Shown here: one piece after another, positions 53,580 to 61,945 of the stretch
How the letters are laid out: each line of letters starts with the position of its first letter
How positions within the stretch are numbered: the stretch's first letter is position 1
NCBI RefSeq assembly: GCF_021412625.1
Contig: NZ_JAKCFI010000002.1
Span: 1,054,001 to 1,118,000, forward strand
Reading direction: 5' to 3'
Length of the DNA: 64,000 nt
Source of the DNA: Myxococcus stipitatus
GTDB lineage: Bacteria > Myxococcota > Myxococcia > Myxococcales > Myxococcaceae
The notes under the pieces: model-generated
What the model was told of the DNA's origin: nothing
The model's input: the letters and a program-made list of their open reading frames with translations, nothing else
Database searches by the model: none
Program-made: the position numbers and the translations under genes

Positions 53580-54955
53580 CACCAGTCGCACCGGGCCTCC
53601 GTCAAGAATGCGTCCAGGCGCGCCTGGACAAGCTCGAATTCGCGCAGCGCCAGCGTCAGCTCCGCCTGGCGCAGGGCCGCTCCGCTCTGCACCAGCTCGA
53701 GGCTGCTGCCGCGGCCCACTTCATAGGAACGGCGGGTCAGCCGGTCGGTCCGGTCCGCCAGCTCGCGGGACTCGGAGGCCGTCTTCACCAGCGCCTCGGC
53801 CACCTCGACACTGCGACGGGCCTGCGCCACCTCGACGGACACGTCGCGGCGGCTGCCCTCCAGCGTCTGCTCCGCCTGCTTCTCGATGCCGGCGCGCTCG
53901 CGCACCAGGCCGCCGCGCAGGCCGCCCTCCCAGATGGGGACGGTGAGCACCGCGGAGATGCTCCAGGTGGAGAAGCGGCCGAAGTCCGGGTCCGTCGTCA
54001 CGGCCTGGAGGCTGCTCTGCAGCCCGAGCGTGGGGAGGTAGCCGGCGGAGGCCTGACGGCGGCTGTCACGCGCGGCGTCCACCTGCGCGCGCGCGGCGAC
54101 CAGGTCCGGACGCGACTGCGGGTCCTCCAGCGCCACGCAGGCCTGGCGCGCGTCCTCCAGCAGGCCGGAGAGGTTGAAGTCCGTGGACACGCCCATGGGG
54201 GCGCCGAAGCCCAGGGCCAGCCCGAGCGCCTCGCGCGCCCGGCGCAGCTGCTCGTCGCCGGACACCAGCGCGCCGCGCGCCAGCGCCACGTCCTGGTTCA
54301 CCCGCACCACGTCGAGCTGGTTGCTCGCGCCCAGTTCGAACGAGCGCTGGGCGAGCGCCGAGCGCTCCAGGGCCTGGAGCAGGCCCACCCGGTTGAGCTC
54401 CGCGGCGCGCTCGGCGGCCACCGTGGCCACCAGCGCCCGCGCCAGCCCCAGCGTGAGGCGGCGGCGGGTGTCCTGGAGGCTGGCCACCGCGCTCCGCTCG
54501 GACGCGGACGCGGAGGACAGGCCCCTCCACGCCCCCACATCGATGAGGGACTGGGTCAGCGTCGCGGTGGCGACGCCCACGATGGGGGTGGTGGGGACGC
54601 GGCCCTCCAGGTTGGAGGTGGCGAAGACGCCCACCGGCGTGTCGGGGTTGAGGATGTCGTGCGCGGCGCTGGCGCTGGCGCGCGCGTTGGGCAGGAGCGT
54701 GGAGAGCGCCTGGCGCCACCGGCCCTCGGCCCGCTCGACGGAGGCCTCCGCGCCGCGCAGGTCCGTGGAGCGCTCCTTCACGAGCTTGAGCGCTTCGTCC
54801 CAGGAACCGACCTGCTGGGGCGCGGGCGGCACCGGGGTGAGCATGGGGTCCTCCACCTTCGGCTGGAAGGGCGTGGGCGGGGGAACGGGGCTGGAAGGCG
54901 CCGCCGGCGTCGACGCCGTGACGAACGCCAGGAGGAGGGCAGAGGAGACGGACAT
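53579..54955 (-). CDS. TolC-like outer membrane efflux protein
   Basis: 458 residues from the ATG at 54955, which starts a signal peptide (VSSALLLAFVTASTPAAP). A Pro-rich linker is followed by two outer membrane efflux (OEP) repeats, rich in long helices (WDEALKLVKERSTDLRGAEASVERAEGRWRQALSTLLPNARA; DLVAARAQVDAARDSRRQASAGYLPTLGLQSSL). Three copies form an outer membrane channel with a periplasmic tunnel. It is the first gene of the tripartite operon and its stop overlaps the adaptor start. The promoter lies in the operator region shared with the MarR gene. Confidence 0.93.
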   Translation of the reverse strand: MSVSSALLLAFVTASTPAAPSSPVPPPTPFQPKVEDPMLTPVPPAPQQVGSWDEALKLVKERSTDLRGAEASVERAEGRWRQALSTLLPNARASASAAHDILNPDTPVGVFATSNLEGRVPTTPIVGVATATLTQSLIDVGAWRGLSSASASERSAVASLQDTRRRLTLGLARALVATVAAERAAELNRVGLLQALERSALAQRSFELGASNQLDVVRVNQDVALARGALVSGDEQLRRAREALGLALGFGAPMGVSTDFNLSGLLEDARQACVALEDPQSRPDLVAARAQVDAARDSRRQASAGYLPTLGLQSSLQAVTTDPDFGRFSTWSISAVLTVPIWEGGLRGGLVRERAGIEKQAEQTLEGSRRDVSVEVAQARRSVEVAEALVKTASESRELADRTDRLTRRSYEVGRGSSLELVQSGAALRQAELTLALREFELVQARLDAFLTEARCDW

Positions 54956-55035
54956 ACCTGGGGGAAGGAAAAGGGTGACTTCGTGTGCGACTCGACTCCC
55001 CCCGAACTTCGACGGCTCGCGTCGCGCCGATGTAA

Positions 55036-55065
55036 TTGACAACCGTTGTAGCTGACAACTATTTC
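55036..55065 (+). promoter_or_regulatory. MarR-gene promoter
   Basis: TTGACA (55036-55041), an 18-base spacer and TATTTC (55060-55065). The ATG begins 9 bases after the -10, so the transcript would start at or next to the start codon. The operator half-sites lie in the spacer, which would give autorepression. Confidence 0.65.
55039..55059. promoter_or_regulatory. MarR operator with three half-sites
   Basis: ACAACCGTTGT (55039-55049) is a perfect palindrome, and GTTGTAGCTGACAAC (55045-55059) forms another with 5-base arms, so ACAAC/GTTGT half-sites occur three times in 21 bases. The site is inside the MarR promoter spacer and also in the promoter zone of the divergent efflux operon. Confidence 0.65.
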
Positions 55066-55074
55066 GGCATCTGA

Positions 55075-55533
55075 ATGACCTTCGCGGAGCAACTCGCTTC
55101 CCTGCGTCGCGCCGTCCGGCGTCACCTCACCGAGATTCTCGGGGGGCGGACGAGCAGGCCCATCACCCAACTGCTGGGGTTGAAGGCCATTTCCGAGGGC
55201 GTGCGGAATCAGGTGGCGCTCGCGGAGCGGCTGATGGTGGACCCGCCCGCGGTGAGCCGGTTGGTGGAGCGGCTGGTCGAGGACGGGCTGGTGCGGCGGA
55301 TGGCGGGGGAGGATCGCCGGTGTGTCCGGCTGGAGCTGACCCCCGAGGGCGAGGCGGAGCTGGGGCTGCTGCGCGAGACGCTGCGGGCGCTCGACGGCGA
55401 GCTGCTCCAGTACCTGTCCCAGGAGGAGCTGTCGGAGCTCCAACGGTTGATGGAGAAGCTGCGCCGGGGGATGTGCACCCGGGCGCAGGGGCCGGGGGAG
55501 CCCGGCTCCTCGGAGGGCTGCGGCGGCGACTGA
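55075..55533 (+). CDS. MarR-family regulator of the efflux operon
   Basis: 152 residues. A winged helix is clear: LAERLMVDPPAVSRLVERLVEDGLVRRMAGEDRRCVRLELTPEGEAELGLL (about 45-100), where the DRR-CVRLELT part is the wing. Helices at both ends form the dimer. It is divergent from the tolC-like/adaptor/pump operon with 119 bases between start codons, and the palindromes at 55039-55059 lie where its own promoter should be. It most likely represses efflux until a drug-like ligand binds. Two cysteines near the end could allow redox sensing but are not conserved family features. Confidence 0.92.
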   Translation: MTFAEQLASLRRAVRRHLTEILGGRTSRPITQLLGLKAISEGVRNQVALAERLMVDPPAVSRLVERLVEDGLVRRMAGEDRRCVRLELTPEGEAELGLLRETLRALDGELLQYLSQEELSELQRLMEKLRRGMCTRAQGPGEPGSSEGCGGD

Positions 55534-55640
55534 GCGGGACTTCGGGGCGTGGCGGGAAACGACGAAGGGCCCGGCCCCCGGAGCCTCCGGTGGACCGAGC
55601 CCCTGGGGCCCGACGTGACCTGTTCGTGACTCAGGCCTGC

Positions 55641-56669
55641 TTAGGCGGGCTTCGCCTCGGCCTCGGAGGCCTGGGCCTCGGCGGCGGGGGGCGCCTCGGT
55701 CGCGGCCTGGTGGGCGGCGGCCTGGGCCTCGGACTCGGCGCGCACGCGGGCGGTCTCCTCGGTGCGCTGGTCGCTGGCGGCCATCTCCTCCGGCGTCAGC
55801 TCCGTGCGCTCGGCGAGGATGCCCGTCTTCTTCTCCAGGTCCTTGATGGCGCGGCGGATGAGGTCGCGCTCCAGGAGGGTGCGGTTGAGGCGCTTCTCCA
55901 GCGCCTTGTACTTGTCCTTCATCAGGTCCAGGTCGCCCTTGGTGGCGGCGTAGACGCGCTGCTGCGTCTGCTCCCGGCCCTTGATGCGGCGCAATTCCTT
56001 CTCCAGCTCCACGGCGCGGGCGCGGTCCTTGTTGGCGGCCTGCTCCAGGCGCTCCATCTTCTCGCGGTCCGCGTCGTTCAGCTCGCGGTAGCGGCGGACG
56101 TTCTTGTCCTCGCGCGCGGGCTCGGCGGCCGCGGGGGCCACCGGGACGGCGGCGGCGACGACGGACTCGCCCTCCTTGGCGGGCGCGGCGATCTGCGCGG
56201 CCGGGGTGGCCTGGGCGGCGGGCGCGGCGGCCGGGGCCTGCTCACGGCGACGGCCGCGCGACTCGGACTCCGCCTTCAGCCGCTGGTTCTCCGTCAGCAC
56301 CGCGGCCAGCTCCTGGCGCGTCTGCTCGAGCTGGATGGAGGCGCTGCGCTCGACCTCGGCGCGGGCCTTGGCCAGGTCCTGGGAACCCTTGTCGGACTCC
56401 TTCTGCTCGAAGACCTTGCGCTTGGTCTGCTTGAGCTGGTCCTTCACCTCCTGGAACTGGGCTCGAAGCTCGTCGAGTTCCTTCTGCTTGCGCTGCACCT
56501 CCGCTTCGGCCTTGGCGCGCGCGGCCTTGTGGTCCGTCTCCTGCTCGGCGCGGGGCGCGTGGTGGGAGGAGGCGGAAGCCGGCAGCGAGGCCTGCTTCGC
56601 GCCGCCGAAGAGGTTGAAATAGAGGGAGATGGCGAGCCCGACTGCCAGGGCGATGACCAGGAACGACAC
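55641..56669 (-). CDS. Membrane-anchored coiled-coil protein
   Basis: 342 residues. A single N-terminal membrane segment (FLVIALAVGLAISLYFNLF) is followed by two long coiled coils (about 45-135, rich in Lys/Glu/Gln; and about 190-300, RRYRELNDADREKMERLEQAANKDRARAVELEKELRRIK) separated by an Ala/Pro-rich linker. The tail is Ala/Glu-rich. No enzymatic motif is visible. The layout suggests a structural or scaffolding role at the inner membrane. It is convergent with the MarR gene and divergent from the acyltransferase gene. I do not recognise a characterised homologue. Confidence 0.75.
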   Translation of the reverse strand: MSFLVIALAVGLAISLYFNLFGGAKQASLPASASSHHAPRAEQETDHKAARAKAEAEVQRKQKELDELRAQFQEVKDQLKQTKRKVFEQKESDKGSQDLAKARAEVERSASIQLEQTRQELAAVLTENQRLKAESESRGRRREQAPAAAPAAQATPAAQIAAPAKEGESVVAAAVPVAPAAAEPAREDKNVRRYRELNDADREKMERLEQAANKDRARAVELEKELRRIKGREQTQQRVYAATKGDLDLMKDKYKALEKRLNRTLLERDLIRRAIKDLEKKTGILAERTELTPEEMAASDQRTEETARVRAESEAQAAAHQAATEAPPAAEAQASEAEAKPA

Positions 56670-56915
56670 GGGACGACCTCCACGGGAGGGATCTGCAAAA
56701 AGCGGGGCAGCCTAACGCCCAGCGCTGGGGCGTCAAGGGTACGCTGCATGGCGTCGCGTCGAGCCGCCGCCTCCATGCCCCGCCGGGGCGGCGGGCGCAT
56801 CCTCGCCCACGCCCCGGCGCGCGGGCGTGGCGGGCCGGGTCTTCCCCGCCCCGGTCGCAGCCGCGATGCTCGCGCGGGCCTTTGCGAGTCTTTCGAGTCG
56901 AGGAGCTGGCCGCGG
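56670..56915. other. Intergenic region before the acyltransferase gene
   Basis: 246 bases between divergent genes. An open frame from 56748 could extend the acyltransferase upstream, but its Arg/Gly-rich sequence is not protein-like and the ribosome site at 56900-56905 (GAGGAG) favours the start at 56916. No operator was seen. Confidence 0.4.
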
Positions 56916-57740
56916 ATGGCGCACCTGGAGCTGATGCCGAAGAAGTCCCTGTCGAGCTTCCGCAAGCTGTCGCTCGGCAGCTGGGGGGCGCCGTATGACC
57001 CCACGGTCTACGGCTCGCTCACGGTGCGCATGGAGCGGGCGCTGACCTATATGGACGCCTTCCGGCGGAGCACGGGCCTGGAGCTGACGGTGACGCACCT
57101 GGTGCTCAAGGCCCTGGCACAGGCGCTCCGGCGCTGCCCGGACGCGAACGCGGTGGTGCGCCTGGGCCGCATCTACCTGCGCCAGCGGGTGAGCGTGTCC
57201 GCGCTGGTGGCGGGGCCGGTGGCCCCGGACGGCGGCGCGCGCTGGCGGTTGGCCCGGGTCGAGGACGCGGATCACAAGTCACTGGAGGAGGTCGTCCGGG
57301 AGCTGGCCCCGGCGCGGGGGGACGTTGGCGCGGGCCGGGCCGCGCGCGTGTTGATGTCCCTGCCCGCGCCGCTGGCGCGGGGGGTCCTGCGGGGCGTGTC
57401 GTTCCTGGCGGCGACGCTCAACCTGGACCTGGAGCGCTTCGGCCTGCCCCGGGACGTCATGGGGGGCGCGGTGGTGGTGGACGTGGGCGCGCTGGGGTTG
57501 GACGCGGCGTACCTGCCGCTGATTCCGTTCGCGCGGGTGCCGGTGGTCATCGCGCCGGGCGCGGTGCGGGAGGTGCCGGTGGTGGAGGAGGACGGGCGGG
57601 TGGGGGTGGGGCGGGTGATGAGCCTCAACGCCTCCATCGACCACCGCTTCATCGACGGCTACCACGCGGGCGTGCTGGCGCGCACGCTCCAGGCGGTGCT
57701 CGAGGACCCCGAGGCGGCGTTCGCGCCGCGGGGGCCATAG
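56916..57740 (+). CDS. Stand-alone 2-oxoacid dehydrogenase-type acyltransferase domain
   Basis: 274 residues from the ATG at 56916, after GAGGAG. The sequence matches the catalytic domain of E2 acyltransferases: LTVTHLVLKALAQALRRCPDANAVV, the DHRxxDG active-site motif in SIDHRFIDGYHAGVLA, and the conserved helix and sheet order. There is no lipoyl domain and no E1/E3-binding domain, which classic E2 proteins carry upstream, and no E1 or E3 gene is near. It may transfer an acyl group from CoA to an acceptor on its own, like chloramphenicol acetyltransferase, whose fold it shares. The acceptor is unknown. Confidence 0.85.
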   Translation: MAHLELMPKKSLSSFRKLSLGSWGAPYDPTVYGSLTVRMERALTYMDAFRRSTGLELTVTHLVLKALAQALRRCPDANAVVRLGRIYLRQRVSVSALVAGPVAPDGGARWRLARVEDADHKSLEEVVRELAPARGDVGAGRAARVLMSLPAPLARGVLRGVSFLAATLNLDLERFGLPRDVMGGAVVVDVGALGLDAAYLPLIPFARVPVVIAPGAVREVPVVEEDGRVGVGRVMSLNASIDHRFIDGYHAGVLARTLQAVLEDPEAAFAPRGP

Positions 57741-57782
57741 ACACGCCACGGCCCCCGCGCGCTCCGCTTCAGGTGTCGCGCG

Positions 57783-58763
57783 TCAGTACGCGTACTCCCA
57801 GCCGCCCCGGGCGCGCCGGGCGCCACCGGCGCGCACGCCCATCTCGCGCAGCCTGCGCACCCGCTCGGGGATGGGCGGGTGCGTGGAGAACAGGCTCATC
57901 ACCCCGCCGTGGTGGAGCGGGTTGACGATGAACAGGTGCGACGTGGCCGGCGCGCGGTCGTACGGCATCAGCTCCGCGCCGCGCTCGAGCTTGAGGAGCG
58001 CGTCGGCCAGCGCGTCCGGGTCGCCGCTCAGCTCGGCGCCCGCGGCGTCCGCCCCGTACTCGCGCGAGCGGCTCACCGCCAGCTGCAGGAGCGTGGCGGC
58101 GATGGGCGCCACCAGCAGCAGGCCCAGGTTGGCGAGCGCGCCCGGCAGGCCGCCCCCCTCCTCGTCGTCGCTCCGGCCGAGCATCGAGCCGCCGAACCAG
58201 AAGAGCATCTGCGCCGCGTAGCTGATGATGCCCGCCAGGGTGGCCGCGACCGTGCCGATGAGCGTGTCCCGGTTGCGCACGTGGCCGATCTCGTGCGCCA
58301 GCACCCCCTCCAGCTCGCGCTGGTCGAGGATGTCCAGGATGCCCGCCGTCACCGCGACGGCGGCGTGCTTGGGGCTGCGGCCCGTGGCGAACGCGTTGGG
58401 CGCGCGCGTGGGGAGGATGTAGACCTTCGGCTTGGGCATGCCCGCGCGGGCCGCCAGCCGCTCCACCATCTGGTGCAGCCACGGCGCCTGCTCGTAGGGG
58501 AGCGGCTGCGCGCCGTGGATGGCCAGGGCGATCTTGTCGCTGAACCAGTACGAACCGAAGTTCATCACGACGGCGAAGAAGCCCGCGTACATCAGGCCCT
58601 GCGCGCCGCCCAGCCGCTGGCCGATGGCCAGCACCAGCGCGGTGAGGCCCGCGAGCAGCACCGTCGTCTTGAGCGCGTTGCCCAGGCGGTGCCACCCACC
58701 GCCGCTCGGCGCCGGACGTCCGCCGCCGTGCCGGGAAGTTTCGTGGGTGCCAGTGAATGCCAT
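57783..58763 (-). CDS. HtpX-like M48 membrane protease
   Basis: 326 residues with AAAGGAA upstream of the ATG. Two membrane segments (about 32-50 and 55-72) precede the zinc motif HEIGH (H157, E158, H161), with E235 in SREYGAD as third ligand, then two more membrane segments flank the active site (LIGTVAATLAGIISYAA and LGLLLVAPIAATLLQLAV). It degrades misfolded membrane proteins in the inner membrane. THPPIPERVRRLREM near the end is typical of HtpX. E. coli htpX is controlled by CpxR; nothing like that is visible here. The tail RAGGARRARGGWEYAY is unusual. Confidence 0.93.
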   Translation of the reverse strand: MAFTGTHETSRHGGGRPAPSGGGWHRLGNALKTTVLLAGLTALVLAIGQRLGGAQGLMYAGFFAVVMNFGSYWFSDKIALAIHGAQPLPYEQAPWLHQMVERLAARAGMPKPKVYILPTRAPNAFATGRSPKHAAVAVTAGILDILDQRELEGVLAHEIGHVRNRDTLIGTVAATLAGIISYAAQMLFWFGGSMLGRSDDEEGGGLPGALANLGLLLVAPIAATLLQLAVSRSREYGADAAGAELSGDPDALADALLKLERGAELMPYDRAPATSHLFIVNPLHHGGVMSLFSTHPPIPERVRRLREMGVRAGGARRARGGWEYAY

Positions 58764-58951
58764 GACCGTGTTCGTTCCTTTCGCCCGCTCAGGGGCTTCA
58801 GAAACGTAAACAGGGGGGGCGGCTCGTCAACGAAAGCGGGCGTCCAGGCCCGTGGTATCGCGGGGTTGCGGGCCGGCTCGTGGGGCCTCCGGACGAGCGT
58901 CCACGGCGGGCGTGCAGGCCAGCGCGGGCCGGGTCGGCCCCTGGCCTGGCG

Positions 58952-59362
58952 TCAGAGGTAGAAGCGGTCCGTCACGCCGGCGGTGCGCTGGAGGATGGCG
59001 CTCCAGCCGAGCCACAGCTCGATGCGGGCCTGGGCCGTGCGCTCCTCCGCGCCGAGCGCGCCCAGCGAGCCGGTGCAGCCCGCCAGCGTGCACAGCCCGG
59101 AGTCCCGCAGGTGCTCCAGCAGCGCGCGCAGGGTGGGCATGCTCCGGGCCTCGAAGCGGTCGCTGACGTCGTCGCGCCCGGGGAAGTCCGGCTCGTCGAG
59201 CGCGTCTGTCAGGAAGCGCTCCAGGGCCCACCAGAAGAGGTACACCTCCGCCCTGCGTCCAGCGGCCGTCGCGGCGGCGGCGATGGACAGGCCCTGGTGG
59301 ACCCGGTCGTAGTCCCCGCTGTGCAGGAAGACGACGACCTTGGACGTCGGGTGCGTGCTCAC
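58952..59362 (-). CDS. DsrE-family-like small protein
   Basis: 136 residues from a GTG at 59362 preceded by GAGG; no ATG is available nearby. The start KVVVFLHSGDYDRVHQGLSIAAAATAAGRRAEVYLFWWALERF shows the alpha/beta layout of DsrE/DsrF-like (sulfur-relay or peroxiredoxin-like) proteins, which share a fold with TusD. A cysteine pair occurs near residue 99-103 (LCTLAGC); the active-site Cys of DsrE sits in a similar place. The reaction is unknown. It lies divergent from the mevalonate operon with 160 bases between start codons. Confidence 0.75.
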   Translation of the reverse strand: MSTHPTSKVVVFLHSGDYDRVHQGLSIAAAATAAGRRAEVYLFWWALERFLTDALDEPDFPGRDDVSDRFEARSMPTLRALLEHLRDSGLCTLAGCTGSLGALGAEERTAQARIELWLGWSAILQRTAGVTDRFYL

Positions 59363-59524
59363 GTGGGCCTCATACCGTCCACAAGCCGCCCCCGTCCATT
59401 GAGCCTCGCGCGGCGACCGTCCAGGCCCTTTGGCTTGCACCCGTCCCCCGGCGCTTGCTAGGAAACCCCCGAGCCTGCGGGTACTTACACGCTTGGCGGG
59501 GAATTCGGGACGGACTTCCAGACG

Positions 59525-60583
59525 ATGGTCGAGGACACCACAGCCCGGCGCAAGGACGCCCACCTCGACCTGTGCGCGACGGGGGACGTCGAGCCCCGCG
59601 AGAACAGCACGCTGCTGGAGTGCGTGCACCTGGTCCACTGCGCGATGCCGGAGATGGCGGTGGAGGACGTGGACCTGTCGGTGCCCTTCCTGGGCAAGCG
59701 GCTGCGCCACCCCCTCCTCATCACCGGGATGACCGGGGGCACCGAGCGCGCGGGGGCCGTCAACCGCGACCTGGCGCTGCTGGCGGAGCGCCACGGGCTG
59801 GCCTTCGGCGTGGGCAGTCAGCGGGCCATGTCGGAGGACGTGGCGCGGGCTGCGTCCTACCAGGTGCGTCAGGTGGCGCCCACGGTGGCGCTGCTGGGCA
59901 ACATCGGCTTGTACCAGGCGGTGCGGCTGGGCGTGGACGGCGTGCGGCGGCTGATGGACGCCATCGGCGCGGACGGGATGGCGCTCCACCTCAACGCGGG
60001 CCAGGAGCTGACGCAGCCCGAGGGCGACCGGGACTTCCGGGGCGGCTATGCCGTCGTCGAGTCCCTGGTGGCGTCGCTGGGCGAGCGGCTGGTGGTGAAG
60101 GAGACGGGCTGCGGCATCGGGCCCCAGGTGGCCCGCAGGCTGGCCGAGCTCGGCGTGCGCCACATCGACGTGTCCGGCCTGGGTGGCACCTCGTGGGTGC
60201 GCGTGGAGCAGCTCCGGGCCTCGGGGGCACGCGCCCGCGTGGGCGCGGAGTTCAGCGCCTGGGGCATCCCGACGGCGGCGGCGGTGGCCAGCGTGCGCGC
60301 GGCCGTGGGCGCCGAGGTCCGGCTGGTGGGCAGCGGCGGCGTGCGGACGGGGTTGGACACGGCGAAGGTGCTGGCGCTGGGGGCGGACGTGGTGGGCATG
60401 GCGCTGCCGCTGTTCCGGGCCCAACAGGCCGGTGGGTTGGCGGGCGCCGAGGCGGAACTCGAGGTCATCCTGACGGGGCTGCGACAGGCGCTCGTCCTGA
60501 CGGGAAGCAGAAGCTGCGCTGAGCTGCGGCGGCGCCCCCGTGTGATGACCGGTGTATTGAAGGACTGGATGGCGGCGCTGTAG
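59525..60583 (+). CDS. fni: Type 2 isopentenyl-diphosphate delta-isomerase
   Basis: 352 residues, FMN-dependent isomerase of IPP and DMAPP (class II IDI). The N-terminal RKDAHLDLC matches the family start, HPLLITGMTGGTERAGAVNRDLALLAERHG is the hallmark, and the flavin-binding VSGLGGTSW and VGSGGVRTGLDTAKVLALGADVVGMALPLF are complete. It is the first gene of the mevalonate operon (followed by HMG-CoA reductase after 29 bases). Cytoplasmic. Use of type 2 rather than type 1 IDI fits the presence of a bacterial mevalonate pathway. Confidence 0.96.
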   Translation: MVEDTTARRKDAHLDLCATGDVEPRENSTLLECVHLVHCAMPEMAVEDVDLSVPFLGKRLRHPLLITGMTGGTERAGAVNRDLALLAERHGLAFGVGSQRAMSEDVARAASYQVRQVAPTVALLGNIGLYQAVRLGVDGVRRLMDAIGADGMALHLNAGQELTQPEGDRDFRGGYAVVESLVASLGERLVVKETGCGIGPQVARRLAELGVRHIDVSGLGGTSWVRVEQLRASGARARVGAEFSAWGIPTAAAVASVRAAVGAEVRLVGSGGVRTGLDTAKVLALGADVVGMALPLFRAQQAGGLAGAEAELEVILTGLRQALVLTGSRSCAELRRRPRVMTGVLKDWMAAL

Positions 60584-60612
60584 CCGCGCCGACGTGGGAA
60601 GAAGGACGACCA

Positions 60613-61941
60613 ATGTCTGAGACCGTGACGTCCCGGCTCTCCGGGTTCCACAAGCTGCCGATGGAGGAGCGACTCGCCCAGCTTGCGCGGATGTTCCGGC
60701 TCACTCCCGGCGAACTGGAGCAGCTGCGTGGCACCGAGGCGCTCCAGCCGGTGCTGGCGAACCAGATGATCGAGAACGCGGTGGGGACCTTCTCCCTGCC
60801 GCTGGGCCTGGGGCTCAACCTCCAGGTGAACGGGCGCGACTACCTGGTGCCCATGGCCGTCGAGGAGCCGTCCGTCGTGGCGGCGGTGTCCTTCGCGGCG
60901 AAGATCGTCCGCGAGTCCGGTGGCTTCACCGCCGAGGCCGACGACTCGATGATGATCGGCCAGGTGCAGGTGACGCGCTACGGCGACCCCTCCGAGGCCA
61001 CCCACAAGATCCTCGCGCACAAGGAGCAGCTGCTCGCGCTGGCCAACAGCTTCCACCCGGCCATGGTGGCCCGTGGCGGCGGCGCGCGCGACATCGAGGT
61101 GCGCGTGCTGCCGGCCCCCGAGGGCCCGCGCGGCGAGCCGCTGCTCATCGTCCACGTCCTCATCGACACGCAGGAGGCGATGGGGGCCAACCTCATCAAC
61201 ACCGTGGCGGAGGGCGTGGCGCCGCTCATCGAGCAGATCACCGGCGGCAAGGTGTACCTGCGCATCCTCTCCAACCTCGCGGACCGCCGGCTGGCGCGCG
61301 CCATGTGCCGCATTCCCCTGGCGCTGCTGGCGGACTTCGAGATGCCGGGCGAAATCATCGCCGAGGGCATCGCCCAGGCCAGTCGGTTCGCGGAGGCGGA
61401 CCCGTACCGCGCCGCCACGCACAACAAGGGCGTGATGAACGGCATCGACTCGGTGGCCATCGCGACGGGGCAGGACTGGCGCGCCATCGAGGCCGGCGCG
61501 CATGCGTTCGCGTGCCGTGGGGGCCAGTACCGGCCGCTCTCCACGTGGTACCTGGAGGAGGGCCACCTGGTGGGCCGCATCGAGCTGCCCATGGCGCTGG
61601 GCACGGTGGGCGGCCCCATCAAGATCCACCCGGGCGTGCAGATGGCGCTCAAGCTGCTGCGCACCTCGAGCGTGCGCGAGCTGGCCATGGTGTTCGCGGC
61701 GGTGGGGCTGGCGCAGAACTTCGCGGCGCTGCGGGCGCTGGGCAGCATCGGCATCCAGAAGGGCCACATGGCGCTGCACGCGCGCTGCGTGGCCGTGACG
61801 GCGGGCGCTCGCGGCGACTGGGTGGAGAAGCTCGCCGACCTGCTCGTGAAGGCCGGCCACGTGAAGGTGGAGAAGGCGCGCGAAATCCTGGCCAGCCTGC
61901 CCGCGGAGGAAGCGGCGGCCGCCACTGGCACCACCGTCTAG
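60613..61941 (+). CDS. mvaA: Class II hydroxymethylglutaryl-CoA reductase
   Basis: 442 residues. It reduces HMG-CoA to mevalonate with NAD(P)H, the first committed step shown in the window. Motifs: MIENAVGTFSLPLGL (catalytic Glu), THNKGVMNGID (catalytic Lys), and GHMALHARCVAVTAG near the C-terminus (catalytic His). The usual DAMGAN motif reads EAMGAN here, so the catalytic Asp seems replaced by Glu, a conservative change. There is no membrane anchor, as expected for class II. HMG-CoA synthase is not in the window and should lie further downstream or elsewhere. Confidence 0.95.
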   Translation: MSETVTSRLSGFHKLPMEERLAQLARMFRLTPGELEQLRGTEALQPVLANQMIENAVGTFSLPLGLGLNLQVNGRDYLVPMAVEEPSVVAAVSFAAKIVRESGGFTAEADDSMMIGQVQVTRYGDPSEATHKILAHKEQLLALANSFHPAMVARGGGARDIEVRVLPAPEGPRGEPLLIVHVLIDTQEAMGANLINTVAEGVAPLIEQITGGKVYLRILSNLADRRLARAMCRIPLALLADFEMPGEIIAEGIAQASRFAEADPYRAATHNKGVMNGIDSVAIATGQDWRAIEAGAHAFACRGGQYRPLSTWYLEEGHLVGRIELPMALGTVGGPIKIHPGVQMALKLLRTSSVRELAMVFAAVGLAQNFAALRALGSIGIQKGHMALHARCVAVTAGARGDWVEKLADLLVKAGHVKVEKAREILASLPAEEAAAATGTTV

Positions 61942-61945
61942 CGCC

